Under the pieces are notes generated by a model. The model had not been told where the DNA came from and did not search any database. It was given only the letters and a program-made list of their open reading frames with translations. 64,000 nucleotides of DNA from UBA11855 sp964591705. GTDB lineage: Archaea; Thermoproteota; Bathyarchaeia; Bathyarchaeales; Bathycorpusculaceae. Position 1 is the first letter of the stretch. Every line of letters begins with the position of its first letter. This document shows, piece by piece, positions 9,049 through 17,923 of the stretch. The translations under genes were made by a program, and so were the position numbers. Location of the stretch: NCBI GenBank assembly GCA_964591705.1, contig CAZQCX010000004.1, forward strand, positions 5,076-69,075. The letters are read 5' to 3'.

Positions 9049-10395
9049 TTGTTGAAAAACGCTTGGCAACTTGCAATAGAAACATTAAACGTAATGGAGT
9101 TGCAAAAGCTAAGTGAACGCTTAGCTCTAGCAAAGATCAGCAAACAGCTGGGCATTGCTGATTCGAATACCATTAGGTACGCTTACGGCCTCGTAATTGA
9201 AACTGTCAGACGAAAGAACCTCATAAACGAGTTTGTTCAAAGTGTCGTGCACCCAAAGAAACTATGTGATTTCCCCGTAAGCGTGTCATCGTTCCTGCAA
9301 CTATACGTTTACCAAACACGCGTCACTAAAAATTGGGCAAGAATAGATCTTGGGGAAGCAACGCGCATCGCTGGACTCGCTCGTGTGATCCTAGGATGGC
9401 AGACTCTGCGTGGCTCTGAGCAATATTTGGGGTTGTTGCTCACACGACAAATAAAACCTATATTGGCAGGGGCAGACTACGAACAAAAAACTGCCTTTGA
9501 CACACTCCAACCAGCCTGGTTCGTCAAATACTGCTTTAAACTTCTGGGCAGGCATGAAGCCTTGACCTTTCTTGAGAGCAGCATCTATCCACCTCCTGTT
9601 TGTGTTCGTCTCAACACGCTCAAGGCATCTAATGAAGATATTCTGGACGAACTCGATGCGGAAGGTGTGAGACTCCAAAAGATTGAGCAACTTCGCGATG
9701 CATACCATCTTGTAAGAACTCAATTGCCTCTCAAGAATTTGGCGTCCTTTCAAAAAGGTTTGTTCTTTGTGCAAGACAAAGCAAGTTGCTACGCGGTGGA
9801 AGCTGCGAAGCCGAAATCCGGAATGACAGTTTTGGAAGTGTGTGCGGCTCCTGGAGCGAAGACGACTTACATAGCACAATGCATGCGGAATCGAGGCAGA
9901 ATATACTCGCTGGACTATTCAGTTCGTCGTTTGAGGAGTTGGAAGCAGGAAGTGAGTCGTATGGGAGTGAACATGGCTGAATCCGTGGCTGCTGACGCCC
10001 GTAACAGTACTCCCTTGAACATAGAAGCTGACTTGGTCGTGTTGGACCCCCCTTGTACAAACACAGGTGTCTTTGGAAGGCAACCCTCCGCGAAATGGCG
10101 GTTGACTCCAAATTCAATTTGGAAAATGGCTGCAATCCAGTGGCAGATGATAAGTAACGTCGCTGAAAGAGTAAAACGAGGCGGAGTTCTAGTCTATTGC
10201 ACCTGCAGTATCACTGTCGAAGAAAACGAAATGATCATTGAACGTTTTCTGAAATGGCATCCAGAATTTCAACTCATTGATCCTTCACCAAAACTCGGCA
10301 TGCCGGGGTTAAGAGGATTGGAACGATGCAGGCGTCTCTATCCGCACCTTGATGAAAGCAACGGTTTCTTCATAGCCCAACTAGTCAAGCACTAA
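9049..10395 (+). CDS. RNA cytosine-C5 methyltransferase, NOP2/NSUN (RsmB-like) family
   Basis: SAM-dependent methyltransferase of 448 residues that forms 5-methylcytosine in rRNA or tRNA. The first 150 residues look like the NusB-type RNA-binding domain found in RsmB. The SAM motif is VLEVCAAPGAKTTY (about 262-275). Two catalytic cysteines are present, in LDPPCTNTG (about 330) and YCTCS (about 382), as expected for this family. TTG is the chosen start, with a second TTG directly after it; the upstream TATA-like element supports this region. It converges on agmatinase with a 4-nt overlap. The exact target cytosine cannot be read from the sequence. Confidence 0.9.
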   Translation: MLKNAWQLAIETLNVMELQKLSERLALAKISKQLGIADSNTIRYAYGLVIETVRRKNLINEFVQSVVHPKKLCDFPVSVSSFLQLYVYQTRVTKNWARIDLGEATRIAGLARVILGWQTLRGSEQYLGLLLTRQIKPILAGADYEQKTAFDTLQPAWFVKYCFKLLGRHEALTFLESSIYPPPVCVRLNTLKASNEDILDELDAEGVRLQKIEQLRDAYHLVRTQLPLKNLASFQKGLFFVQDKASCYAVEAAKPKSGMTVLEVCAAPGAKTTYIAQCMRNRGRIYSLDYSVRRLRSWKQEVSRMGVNMAESVAADARNSTPLNIEADLVVLDPPCTNTGVFGRQPSAKWRLTPNSIWKMAAIQWQMISNVAERVKRGGVLVYCTCSITVEENEMIIERFLKWHPEFQLIDPSPKLGMPGLRGLERCRRLYPHLDESNGFFIAQLVKH

Positions 10396-11300
10396 AGCTT
10401 TGGAAATTTGTGTTTGTTCTCAAGTTGGCACAGTATTTCAAATATGGTTCTAGCTGCAACGGTCGCAGACACGCCTTGGTCATAAACGGGAGCGATCTCC
10501 AGAACGTCAAACCCAATTAGACGATCGTCGCAGAGTCCACACGCCATTTCCAATAGTATGCTGGTGTCTAAGCCTTCGGGTTCTGGATTCTGCACTGCTG
10601 GCGCGAAAGCAGGGTCTAGAACATCCATATCCAGCGACAAGTAGATATGTTCAAAGGGAGCGAGCTTCTGCTTAATTCTTCGGGTTATCTTTTCTGCTCC
10701 TTCTCTTCTGATCTGGCGAGATGTGAAGAAATCTACTCCTTTCTTTTTTGCATAAGTAATTTCTTCTTTGCAGACAGCTCTTGTGCCAATTTCGACTATT
10801 GTGCCTGGTCTAATTCTCTCGTTGATCAACCGCATGAATGTGGTGTGCGAAAGTTTCAAACCCATAAATTCCTCCCTCAGGTCAAGGTGTGCATCGAAAC
10901 TGACCACTGCCGTCTTTTCTGGATTTGAGACTAAGCCCTTCAATATGCCAAATGTCATAGTGTGCTCCCCTCCTATTGCGACGGGTCTTTTTCCGGATTT
11001 TCTTATGTCTTCTGCAACGTGTTTCAGTATTTCCATCGTTTTCTCAGGGTCAGCGGAGATGTTTACGTCGCCGAGATCATGCAGCTTAATCTCCTCCAAG
11101 TCGACTTCGCTGCGGAAACTGTGGGTTTCAATGTTGAGGGATGCATGCCTTATTGCGTTCGGTCCAAAACGCGCTCCCGTGCGGTATGTGCTAGTTACGT
11201 CGAATGGAACCCCAAAGACCACATAATCAGCTCTCTTGAAATCTGTCTGTATTCCACTGAACACGTTTGACTGTGAAACGAAAAGCTCAATATGGCTCAT
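10392..11300 (-). CDS. speB: Agmatinase / arginase-family ureohydrolase
   Basis: Mn-dependent ureohydrolase (302 residues), most likely hydrolysing agmatine to putrescine and urea in polyamine synthesis. Metal-binding motifs are all present: GGEHT (about 110-114), SFDAHLD (about 134-140) and SLDMDVLDP (about 218-226). The N-terminal GVPFD...GARFGP segment is typical of agmatinases. The length matches the family. Arginase, formiminoglutamase or guanidinobutyrase activity cannot be excluded by motif alone. The gene converges on the RNA methyltransferase and no polyamine genes are adjacent. Confidence 0.88.
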   Translation of the reverse strand: MSHIELFVSQSNVFSGIQTDFKRADYVVFGVPFDVTSTYRTGARFGPNAIRHASLNIETHSFRSEVDLEEIKLHDLGDVNISADPEKTMEILKHVAEDIRKSGKRPVAIGGEHTMTFGILKGLVSNPEKTAVVSFDAHLDLREEFMGLKLSHTTFMRLINERIRPGTIVEIGTRAVCKEEITYAKKKGVDFFTSRQIRREGAEKITRRIKQKLAPFEHIYLSLDMDVLDPAFAPAVQNPEPEGLDTSILLEMACGLCDDRLIGFDVLEIAPVYDQGVSATVAARTIFEILCQLENKHKFPKL

Positions 11301-11479
11301 CTTGAGTTCTCATCCTCTGTCACCAGTTTATCCGTCGGGATACTCTAAAGCTTTTTCAACGGTTTTGACTCGCTGTTTCATTTTCTCCGCAGACAAACTA
11401 CCAATCTTTGAGTACAAATGCGGGTAACATTAGATTTATTAGCCCTTCACCCAATGCATAAGTCTTAAGGCGAAGGCAA

Positions 11480-11827
11480 ATGTCAATTGGTTCAAATCTG
11501 AAAAATGTCAGCATTGGTATAACGGCATCCGTCATATTCTATGGAGCTATTGGAATATCTTTTTTGCTGCTGCTTCCATTTGTGAACTTTCCACCACATA
11601 TCGGCGTGACTGGGATGATGAGTATTTTGGCTGCTTACGGTTTGTTCACGAAAAGAGTGTGGGCGCCTTGGCTAGTGGTCGCCCTTTTTTTGGTTGCCCT
11701 CACGATAACAGCATTTACTCTCTTCTTCAGTATGTTCGTTAACTGGCCAGTCAACATAGGCTTGATAATTTATCTGATTTTGAATTTCTACTTCATGTAC
11801 TGCACTCTTTCAAGGGGGACCCCATAG
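11480..11827 (+). CDS. Small multi-spanning membrane protein
   Basis: This 115-residue hydrophobic protein has three or four predicted transmembrane helices (about residues 13-35, 39-60, 64-87 and 90-110) and few charged residues, so it sits in the cytoplasmic membrane. I do not recognise the family. It starts at ATG and ends inside the tail of the convergent moeA gene, overlapping it by 35 nt. Nothing nearby gives a clear functional lead. Confidence 0.6.
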   Translation: MSIGSNLKNVSIGITASVIFYGAIGISFLLLLPFVNFPPHIGVTGMMSILAAYGLFTKRVWAPWLVVALFLVALTITAFTLFFSMFVNWPVNIGLIIYLILNFYFMYCTLSRGTP

Positions 11828-13076
11828 AAGCCAAAAAATTGTAGTGCACACCAAACAGAGTGACGACTACCTCATCGTTTTCATCGATAAACTGCAAGTT
11901 TTCTGGAATTTCCAAGTAGCCGTCAGCCTTCGCAAGGGTCGTTATTGCTCCTGAAGCTCCTGTCTCAACAGGTTCAGCTGTGAGTCGATTCAACTTGTCC
12001 ACCTTAAGATTAACCATCACGAATGTTCGTCTACCCTTAGCTGAGAACATCCTTGTTGCCGCTATAGCTCTAATCATCACATTCTGAGTTGGTTTTTTGC
12101 CACATAGCTTTTGAATGGCAGGGCGCACAATGAGGTGGAACATTAGTAAGGCAGAAGTAGGATGCCCTGGGAGTGCAAAAATTGGTTTCCTTCCAGCGAG
12201 AGCCATTGTAGTTGGTTTTCCAGGCTTCACTGCTATTCCGCTGAAGAGCACACCCGGCTTTCCCAAGGCGTGTATTGTCTGCGGAACTATGTCTTTCGGA
12301 CCGACTGAAACTCCAGCTGAAGTCACAACGACATCGGCTTGTGATACCGCTTTCTCCAGCATTTCTAAAAGTCTGGTTTTTTCGTCGGGGGCGATGCCCA
12401 TGTGTATTGGTTTTCCCCCGCTCTCGAGCACTGCTGCTGTTAGGCTAAAAGCGTTTGTGTCGTATATCTTTCCAAGAGGCAAATCATGACCGAGTTGTGT
12501 CACTTCGCTGCCCGTCGATAGCACCGCCACGGTTGGAACAAGATAGACGCCTACTGTTGGTTTGCCTAGCGCAGCTATTACTCCAATCTCTCTTGAACCC
12601 AGCACTTGCCCTTTACGTAGAACGGTTTCGCCTTCTTTTATGTCGGTTCCTTTTCGCATTATGTTGTCGTTTTTCGCCACGGAGTTGAAAATCTTGATAG
12701 TTTCATTGTTACGCTCGGTGTCCTCTATCATTACTACTGCGTCTGCGCCATTGGGAATTGGGGCACCTGTAAATATCTCAGCTGCTTCGCCTTTCTGAAG
12801 ACTTATCGTTGGAATTTCTCCAACGCGTATGGTGCCTGCATTTCTGAGCTGGATCGGAAGGTTTTCCTCAGCTTCATAGGTATCTTCCGCTTTCACAGCG
12901 TATCCGTCTACTGTTGATCTGTCAAACGGAGGGATGTCGAGTGTTGAAACAACGTCTTCAGCAAGCACGCGATTGTATGCCTCCAACAATGATGCCTCTT
13001 CACTTCCTACTGTTCCAAGGTCGAGGTCACCGATGATTTTCTTTGCTTGACTGAGAGTCAGAAGTTTCCGGAACAT
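11793..13076 (-). CDS. moeA: Molybdopterin molybdenumtransferase MoeA (copy 1)
   Basis: MoeA-type enzyme (427 residues), which inserts molybdate or tungstate into adenylated molybdopterin. The N-terminal domain has FDRSTVDGYAV, the mid domain the MPT-binding TGSE and SAGVSVGPKD segments, followed by VKPGKP and LPGHPTSALL, with the beta-rich C-terminal domain last. It follows the second moeA copy by 5 nt, so both are translated from one transcript. Archaea often carry two moeA paralogues; division of labour between Mo and W is a common suggestion but is not shown by sequence. The 3' end overlaps a convergent membrane-protein gene. Confidence 0.92.
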   Translation of the reverse strand: MFRKLLTLSQAKKIIGDLDLGTVGSEEASLLEAYNRVLAEDVVSTLDIPPFDRSTVDGYAVKAEDTYEAEENLPIQLRNAGTIRVGEIPTISLQKGEAAEIFTGAPIPNGADAVVMIEDTERNNETIKIFNSVAKNDNIMRKGTDIKEGETVLRKGQVLGSREIGVIAALGKPTVGVYLVPTVAVLSTGSEVTQLGHDLPLGKIYDTNAFSLTAAVLESGGKPIHMGIAPDEKTRLLEMLEKAVSQADVVVTSAGVSVGPKDIVPQTIHALGKPGVLFSGIAVKPGKPTTMALAGRKPIFALPGHPTSALLMFHLIVRPAIQKLCGKKPTQNVMIRAIAATRMFSAKGRRTFVMVNLKVDKLNRLTAEPVETGASGAITTLAKADGYLEIPENLQFIDENDEVVVTLFGVHYNFLASMGSPLKECST

Positions 13077-13081
13077 TGAGT

Positions 13082-14317
13082 TTACGCCTCTATGTTTGCA
13101 AACAGGTGAACAATCACTTTCTCGTTTTCAGCTATGCCTTCTCTGTTCTCCGAGACAATTACAAACCCGTTGCCTCTAGTCATGGTTGATATGGCTCCAG
13201 ACCCTCGCGTGCTGATTGGCTCTGCGAGCATTTCGCCATTTTTCTCGAATACATTGACTCTGGCGAAGGTTTTCCTCCCCAGAGCCGTCGTTACTTTGCG
13301 CGTCATTTTTGCTTCTATTATGGGTCTATTTTCTACATTTTTCATCCCGAGCATCTTGCAGATCAGTGGTCTCCCGAAGATTTCGAAACCCACGAAGGCT
13401 GCAACGGGGTTGCCGGAAAGGATTAATACAGGTTTTCCATCAAGCGCTGCTAGAGCAGTGGGCATGCCTGGTCTGATTGCAACACCATGAACGATAACAC
13501 CAGGTTTCCCGATTTTGTTGACAGCTTCCGGGACCAGGTCTGTGCCTCCGACGCTGGTGCCTCCTGTTGTGATTACTGCGTCAGCGATTTTGAGTCCGAT
13601 CTGAACTTTTTCCGTAATATCAACGACGTCGTCTTTTACTATCCCTAAATCCAGTGGCTCTACGCCCAACTCTTCACACATGGCTGAAATCATTATTCGG
13701 TTGGATTCATAGATCTGGTTTTCTTCTAGCGAAATGCCCGCTTCAATGAGCTCGTTTCCTGTGGCCAATACTGCAACTCTCGGCTTTTGCATGACTGTGA
13801 TTTCGCTGTGACCAAGAGCGGCCAGAAGCGCTAGATGCTGAGGTCGTAGACGTGTTCCCCCTTTTACAGCGACTTCCCCTTCTTTAATGTCTTCACCTTT
13901 GCGCGACACATTTTCATACGGCTTCACTTGGCTCCACACTTCGATCTTGTCATCTAATCTCTTAGTTTTCTCCAGCATTATCACGGCATTGGCTCCTTTT
14001 GGGATGGGATTGCCAGTCCAAATTTGCTTTGCTTGTCTGGGACCTGTATCTTCTAGTTCTGCTTTTTCTGTGAGTCGAAAAAGCAATGGTTTAGATTGTG
14101 ATGTACCAGTAGTGTCCTCTGGTTTGACCGCGAATCCGTCCACGGCGCTTCGATTGAATCTTGGCAGATCCTGTCTTGCTTGAACATCTTCAAGGCAAAT
14201 GCGATTAGCCGCTTCGCTCAATGCTACTTTTGTACCCCTTGTTTCAATCAGGGATGAACTAAGCCATGTTTGTAAAGCTTCATAGCTAAGTGTCAACTTC
14301 TGGAATCCTTTCATCAC
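13082..14317 (-). CDS. moeA: Molybdopterin molybdenumtransferase MoeA (copy 2)
   Basis: This second MoeA paralogue has 411 residues and is the first gene of the tandem pair. It has FNRSAVDGFAV, TGNEL, TTGGTSVGGTD, IRPGMPT and LSGNPVAAFV, all in family order, and a C-terminal beta domain. It differs from its neighbour at the metal-site loop, GNPVAA here against GHPTSA there, so the two are diverged paralogues rather than a recent duplication. No other molybdopterin gene is in the window. Confidence 0.92.
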   Translation of the reverse strand: MMKGFQKLTLSYEALQTWLSSSLIETRGTKVALSEAANRICLEDVQARQDLPRFNRSAVDGFAVKPEDTTGTSQSKPLLFRLTEKAELEDTGPRQAKQIWTGNPIPKGANAVIMLEKTKRLDDKIEVWSQVKPYENVSRKGEDIKEGEVAVKGGTRLRPQHLALLAALGHSEITVMQKPRVAVLATGNELIEAGISLEENQIYESNRIMISAMCEELGVEPLDLGIVKDDVVDITEKVQIGLKIADAVITTGGTSVGGTDLVPEAVNKIGKPGVIVHGVAIRPGMPTALAALDGKPVLILSGNPVAAFVGFEIFGRPLICKMLGMKNVENRPIIEAKMTRKVTTALGRKTFARVNVFEKNGEMLAEPISTRGSGAISTMTRGNGFVIVSENREGIAENEKVIVHLFANIEA

Positions 14318-14379
14318 AATATCCCCAGTTCAAGTAACTGCTTTGTTCTTTTGATGTAGAAAAACGTATCGAAGAGATT

Positions 14380-15249
14380 TCAACATAGTTTTCTGCTGAC
14401 TTCCAATAGTGTGTTCTTCATCTTTACGGCGTCAATGTCTAACAGTGGCGTTTCGCAGATCACGACTGGACGGAGGTCGAATTCAGATATGACTTCAGCA
14501 AGAAACTCGAAGCTGGGACCATACTTTTCCTCATCCAAAACACGATGGCGTCTCTCACCTTTTTCGTCAAACTCGATTTTTGTGAAATGTGTATGCATGC
14601 TTCGAGCAGCTTTGATTCCAAGCTTGTCTTCAACTTTTTCTATTACGCCCCTGAAATCGAGTTTAGTCCTGAACTTCCCCATCTCTCGAGCATGTAAATG
14701 TGACCAATCAATAACCGGCTGAGTCCTTTCAACTTCTGCACAGATACTTAATACTTCATCCAATGTACCAAGTTGAAAATGCTTCCCCATGGTTTCTGGT
14801 CCCAGCTTGACGTTCCGCATTCCCATGTTATCTAATGCGTTGACAACATCCTCCAAAGCTTTTGTACATTTCTTGAAAGCATTGACTTTGCCTGCTTTTC
14901 CATAAAAACCAGGGTGAAAGACTACAACATAAGCTCCCATCCATTCTGCAGCTGAGACACAGGCGATTAGGCGCCGCTTGCTTGCTTCCAAGATCTCCTT
15001 TTCCCCAGCCAAGTTAATGTAGTAAGAGCCGTGGAGGCTGAGCAAAACGTCGTGTGCCTTGGCTTGGAAGCCGAGCTTCTCAGCCTCTATCTGCTTGATT
15101 TGTGGTTTTTGTCCCCAGCGGACAGCTTGGTACTCAAAGGCATCTAGTCCCTCTTCTCTAAGAAGGGCAGGTACTGCTGAAAGATCTGCTCCCATGGCCC
15201 TAAACAAGGGTGGCACGCCAGCAGGTCCGAAACGATAATGGTCAGCCAT
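14380..15249 (-). CDS. nfo: Endonuclease IV (AP endonuclease family 2, TIM barrel)
   Basis: This Zn-dependent AP endonuclease (289 residues) cleaves DNA 5' of abasic sites in base-excision repair. Metal-ligand segments appear in the expected order: LSLHGSYYINL, VFHPGFYGK, GPETMGK, VIDWSHLHAR, MHTHFTKIEF and CETPLLD. The length is close to that of bacterial Nfo. It is a single gene between moeA and the ECF transporter, with gaps of 62 and 159 nt. A sugar-isomerase-like TIM barrel is the alternative, but the His/Glu pattern fits Nfo. Confidence 0.85.
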   Translation of the reverse strand: MADHYRFGPAGVPPLFRAMGADLSAVPALLREEGLDAFEYQAVRWGQKPQIKQIEAEKLGFQAKAHDVLLSLHGSYYINLAGEKEILEASKRRLIACVSAAEWMGAYVVVFHPGFYGKAGKVNAFKKCTKALEDVVNALDNMGMRNVKLGPETMGKHFQLGTLDEVLSICAEVERTQPVIDWSHLHAREMGKFRTKLDFRGVIEKVEDKLGIKAARSMHTHFTKIEFDEKGERRHRVLDEEKYGPSFEFLAEVISEFDLRPVVICETPLLDIDAVKMKNTLLEVSRKLC

Positions 15250-15408
15250 TGGTTTTGTCTTCTGTGTTCTTCATCGTGTATCTCATTTCGGTACTATAAA
15301 GCATGTTTCTCTGTTCTGTAACTTGCCTTCTTTGTTAGGTAATTCTGAAACACCGTCTCAATTTCCAATATCTGTCAATGCAACCTGTGGTGTGTGATTA
15401 GAAACCTG

Positions 15409-16200
15409 TCACAGTAGAAGTTGAGCTAGGGTTGGCACGAGTACGAATAGGCGAACGTAACTTCCCAATGCCAAGATTCCAATTGTTATTAGCAATAATG
15501 CGAAATCGTTTCGGTGCAGTTTGAGTTCATAGAGATTGGTCCGTTTCTTGGTAGCTCCCCAGGCTCGGGATTCCATGGCTTCGGCCAGCTCCAAGCTTCG
15601 TCTGATTGCGCTTACAATTAAGGGAATGAGTATGGGGACGTAATTTCTGATTCTTTTCATGAAGCTGCCCTTTTCCAGCTCCAACCCTCTTGCCTTCTGC
15701 GCATCCATTATCGTTTGTGCTTCTTCCGCCAGAACTGGGACAAAGCGCACGGCTGTGGTGAAGGCGAAGGAAAACTCGTAGGGAACTCGGCTCTGTTCCA
15801 GAGCCAAGCCAAGATGATCTGGTGAGGTTGTTAGGAAGAAGACTGAGAAAGATTCCACTAAAACTATGAAGCGCAGCGTCATCGCAGCGGAGTATTCCAC
15901 GTCTGTTGCAAGGATTGTGTAGCTGGCTCCTATGAATCTGAAAAGTATGTTGGTGAGAAAAATGAAAGTTGCCAAGAAGAGCGCTCCTCGAAGAGATCGG
16001 ACCCACTCTTTTCGAACGCCTGCTAATAGAACAAAAGGAATTTGCATTATGAAAAGAGCGAACAAGGGTAATATCTCGCCAAACAATATCGCCAGTGCGA
16101 AAACCCCTAAGACATAGATGAACTTGATTCTAGGATCTAGGTTGTGTATTGGTGAAAAGACCCTGCGGAACTTTAGGCCGTCAAAGACGCTCCTGCTCAT
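15409..16200 (-). CDS. ecfT: ECF transporter transmembrane protein EcfT
   Basis: This membrane scaffold of an energy-coupling-factor transporter has 263 residues and about five to six helices. It carries the two ARG-type coupling motifs that dock to the ATPases, QKARGLE and ESRAWGA. It is the last gene of ecfA1-ecfA2-ecfT, overlapping ecfA2 by 4 nt (ATGA), so translation is coupled. No S-component is in the operon. cbiM-cbiN, 4.3 kb away, could be its substrate-specific partner, which would make this CbiQ; that is inference. Confidence 0.9.
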   Translation of the reverse strand: MSRSVFDGLKFRRVFSPIHNLDPRIKFIYVLGVFALAILFGEILPLFALFIMQIPFVLLAGVRKEWVRSLRGALFLATFIFLTNILFRFIGASYTILATDVEYSAAMTLRFIVLVESFSVFFLTTSPDHLGLALEQSRVPYEFSFAFTTAVRFVPVLAEEAQTIMDAQKARGLELEKGSFMKRIRNYVPILIPLIVSAIRRSLELAEAMESRAWGATKKRTNLYELKLHRNDFALLLITIGILALGSYVRLFVLVPTLAQLLL

Positions 16201-17021
16201 TTTGCTTGGTTCTCCATAATGCTGAGCAGGATCTCTTTTGCTTCATAGGCATCAATTACATCTTTCGTCAATCCTAAGTGTTTTAGATGTCCAAAGATTT
16301 GTGCAATCTGTGGCAGAACAATTGATGACTGCGTCAATGCTTCTGTATTGGTGAGGATCTTCTTCCCTTCACCATCAGCGATTATTTTTCCCTCTCTCAT
16401 TAGAATGACCCTTGGATTGCACTCAGCTACAAACTCCACGTCGTGTGTCACGATTACCACGGTCTTTCCTTGAGTCTGTAGCTGAACGATGAACTGTCGA
16501 AGCTTCTCTTTCTGCTCGTGATCTTGGCCAATCGTCGGCTCATCTAGAATAAGCATCTGTGGATCCCAAGCCAAAACCGATGCCAGAGCGACTCGTTTTC
16601 GCTCGCCTCCACTAAGCATGAAAGGGGAGGTCTTCCTATATTGGGTCAGCGACAACAGATTTAGGACCCAAGTGACCTGTTTTTCAATGACTTCTTCAGT
16701 GAAACCGAAGTTCTTCAGGGCAAATGCGATTTCTTCCTCGACTGTTTCGCTGAAAAGCTGGTGGTCAGGGTTTTGAAAAACAAAACCTACGGTTTTGGAT
16801 AGGCTTGCGATACTCGCCTTCGTGGTTTCTGTATTGTCTACAAGAACCTTTCCTGTTGAAGGTTTCAACAGCCCATTGAAGTGTTTGACCAGCGTTGTTT
16901 TGCCAGCACCGTTTTGCCCCATTATGGCAACGAATTGTCCGTCATCGATTTTGAGTGTAACTCCTTTCAACGCTTCTACGCCGCTAGGATACTTGAAACA
17001 AACGTTCTCTACCTCAATCAA
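16197..17021 (-). CDS. ecfA2: ECF transporter ATPase EcfA2
   Basis: ABC ATPase of 274 residues. It shows Walker A GQNGAGKTT, Q-loop VFQNPDHQLF, signature LSGGERKR, Walker B LILDEPT and H-loop VTHD. The QNPDHQ form is typical of CbiO/EcfA proteins. It overlaps both neighbours by 4 nt. It would form the ATPase heterodimer with EcfA1 that powers uptake of a vitamin or metal ion. Confidence 0.93.
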   Translation of the reverse strand: MIEVENVCFKYPSGVEALKGVTLKIDDGQFVAIMGQNGAGKTTLVKHFNGLLKPSTGKVLVDNTETTKASIASLSKTVGFVFQNPDHQLFSETVEEEIAFALKNFGFTEEVIEKQVTWVLNLLSLTQYRKTSPFMLSGGERKRVALASVLAWDPQMLILDEPTIGQDHEQKEKLRQFIVQLQTQGKTVVIVTHDVEFVAECNPRVILMREGKIIADGEGKKILTNTEALTQSSIVLPQIAQIFGHLKHLGLTKDVIDAYEAKEILLSIMENQAK

Positions 17022-17869
17022 TGGTGCGCCAGAACCTCCAGCAGAATTTTTGCCATTTCGTCAGACGACAGGGGTGTTGTGTTGCCCAAGTATTTTCCTT
17101 CTTTGATGAGCAAGTTGTAAAGGAGTGTTGCCTTGGGGATTCCTACGCCTATTAGTCGCGTTTCTTCTGAACTCAGAACTGAACGTGTTTCACCGGTCGA
17201 GAGGATTCTTCCTTTGTCCATCACTATTATGTGGTCTGCATATTTCGCCGTGAGGTCTAGTCTGTGTTCCACAAGCACGACCGTTATGCCTAAGCTTTTG
17301 TTTAGTTCATACACGACTTCGAATATTCTCTGAGCGCTTAGGGGGTCGAGGAAAGATGTGGGTTCATCCAGCACAATTATTTCTGGCTGCATTGCGAGAA
17401 CGGCAGCTATCGCAACCCGTTGTTGTTGCCCCCCTGAGATTTCATGAGGTGATCTTTCTCGCAGATCATAGATGCCGGTCAAATTGAGTGCCCAGTCAAC
17501 TCTCTTCCGCATTTCTTCTCTGGAGTAGCCTAGGTTTTCCAGTCCGAAAGCAACATCTTTTTCGATTGAGAGGGCAAACAGCTGATTTTCTGGGTTTTGA
17601 AAGACCAAACCCACGTGTTTCGCTAGCTCACGTGTGGGGGTTTGGGCAACTTGTCTCCCTGAGACGGTGACTTCGCCTTTCAATTCGCCCTGATAGAAAT
17701 GAGGTATCAGTCCATTGAAACATCTGCAAAGAGTGGTCTTTCCGCATCCGCTCGGACCAGTTATTAGAACGAAGTTGCCTTTCTTCACTCTGATGGAAAC
17801 TTCACTTATCGATGGTTCTGTTCCACCTGGGTAAGTGTAAGTGAGGTTCTTTGTCTCTATTGCATCCAT
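17018..17869 (-). CDS. ecfA1: ECF transporter ATPase EcfA1
   Basis: ABC ATPase of 283 residues and first gene of the ECF operon. Walker A is GPSGCGKTT, Q-loop VFQNPENQLF, signature ISGGQQQR, Walker B IVLDEPTS, and H-loop VEHRLD. The pairing of two different CbiO-like ATPases with EcfT is the standard ECF core. It lies 54 nt downstream of the DHH phosphoesterase on the same strand, so the operon could extend upstream. Confidence 0.93.
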   Translation of the reverse strand: MDAIETKNLTYTYPGGTEPSISEVSIRVKKGNFVLITGPSGCGKTTLCRCFNGLIPHFYQGELKGEVTVSGRQVAQTPTRELAKHVGLVFQNPENQLFALSIEKDVAFGLENLGYSREEMRKRVDWALNLTGIYDLRERSPHEISGGQQQRVAIAAVLAMQPEIIVLDEPTSFLDPLSAQRIFEVVYELNKSLGITVVLVEHRLDLTAKYADHIIVMDKGRILSTGETRSVLSSEETRLIGVGIPKATLLYNLLIKEGKYLGNTTPLSSDEMAKILLEVLAHH

Positions 17870-17923
17870 TATGGTGCTGCCTGCCTAAGTTAAGCGAGCT
17901 GTCGTTCATTTAAGAGTAACTAC

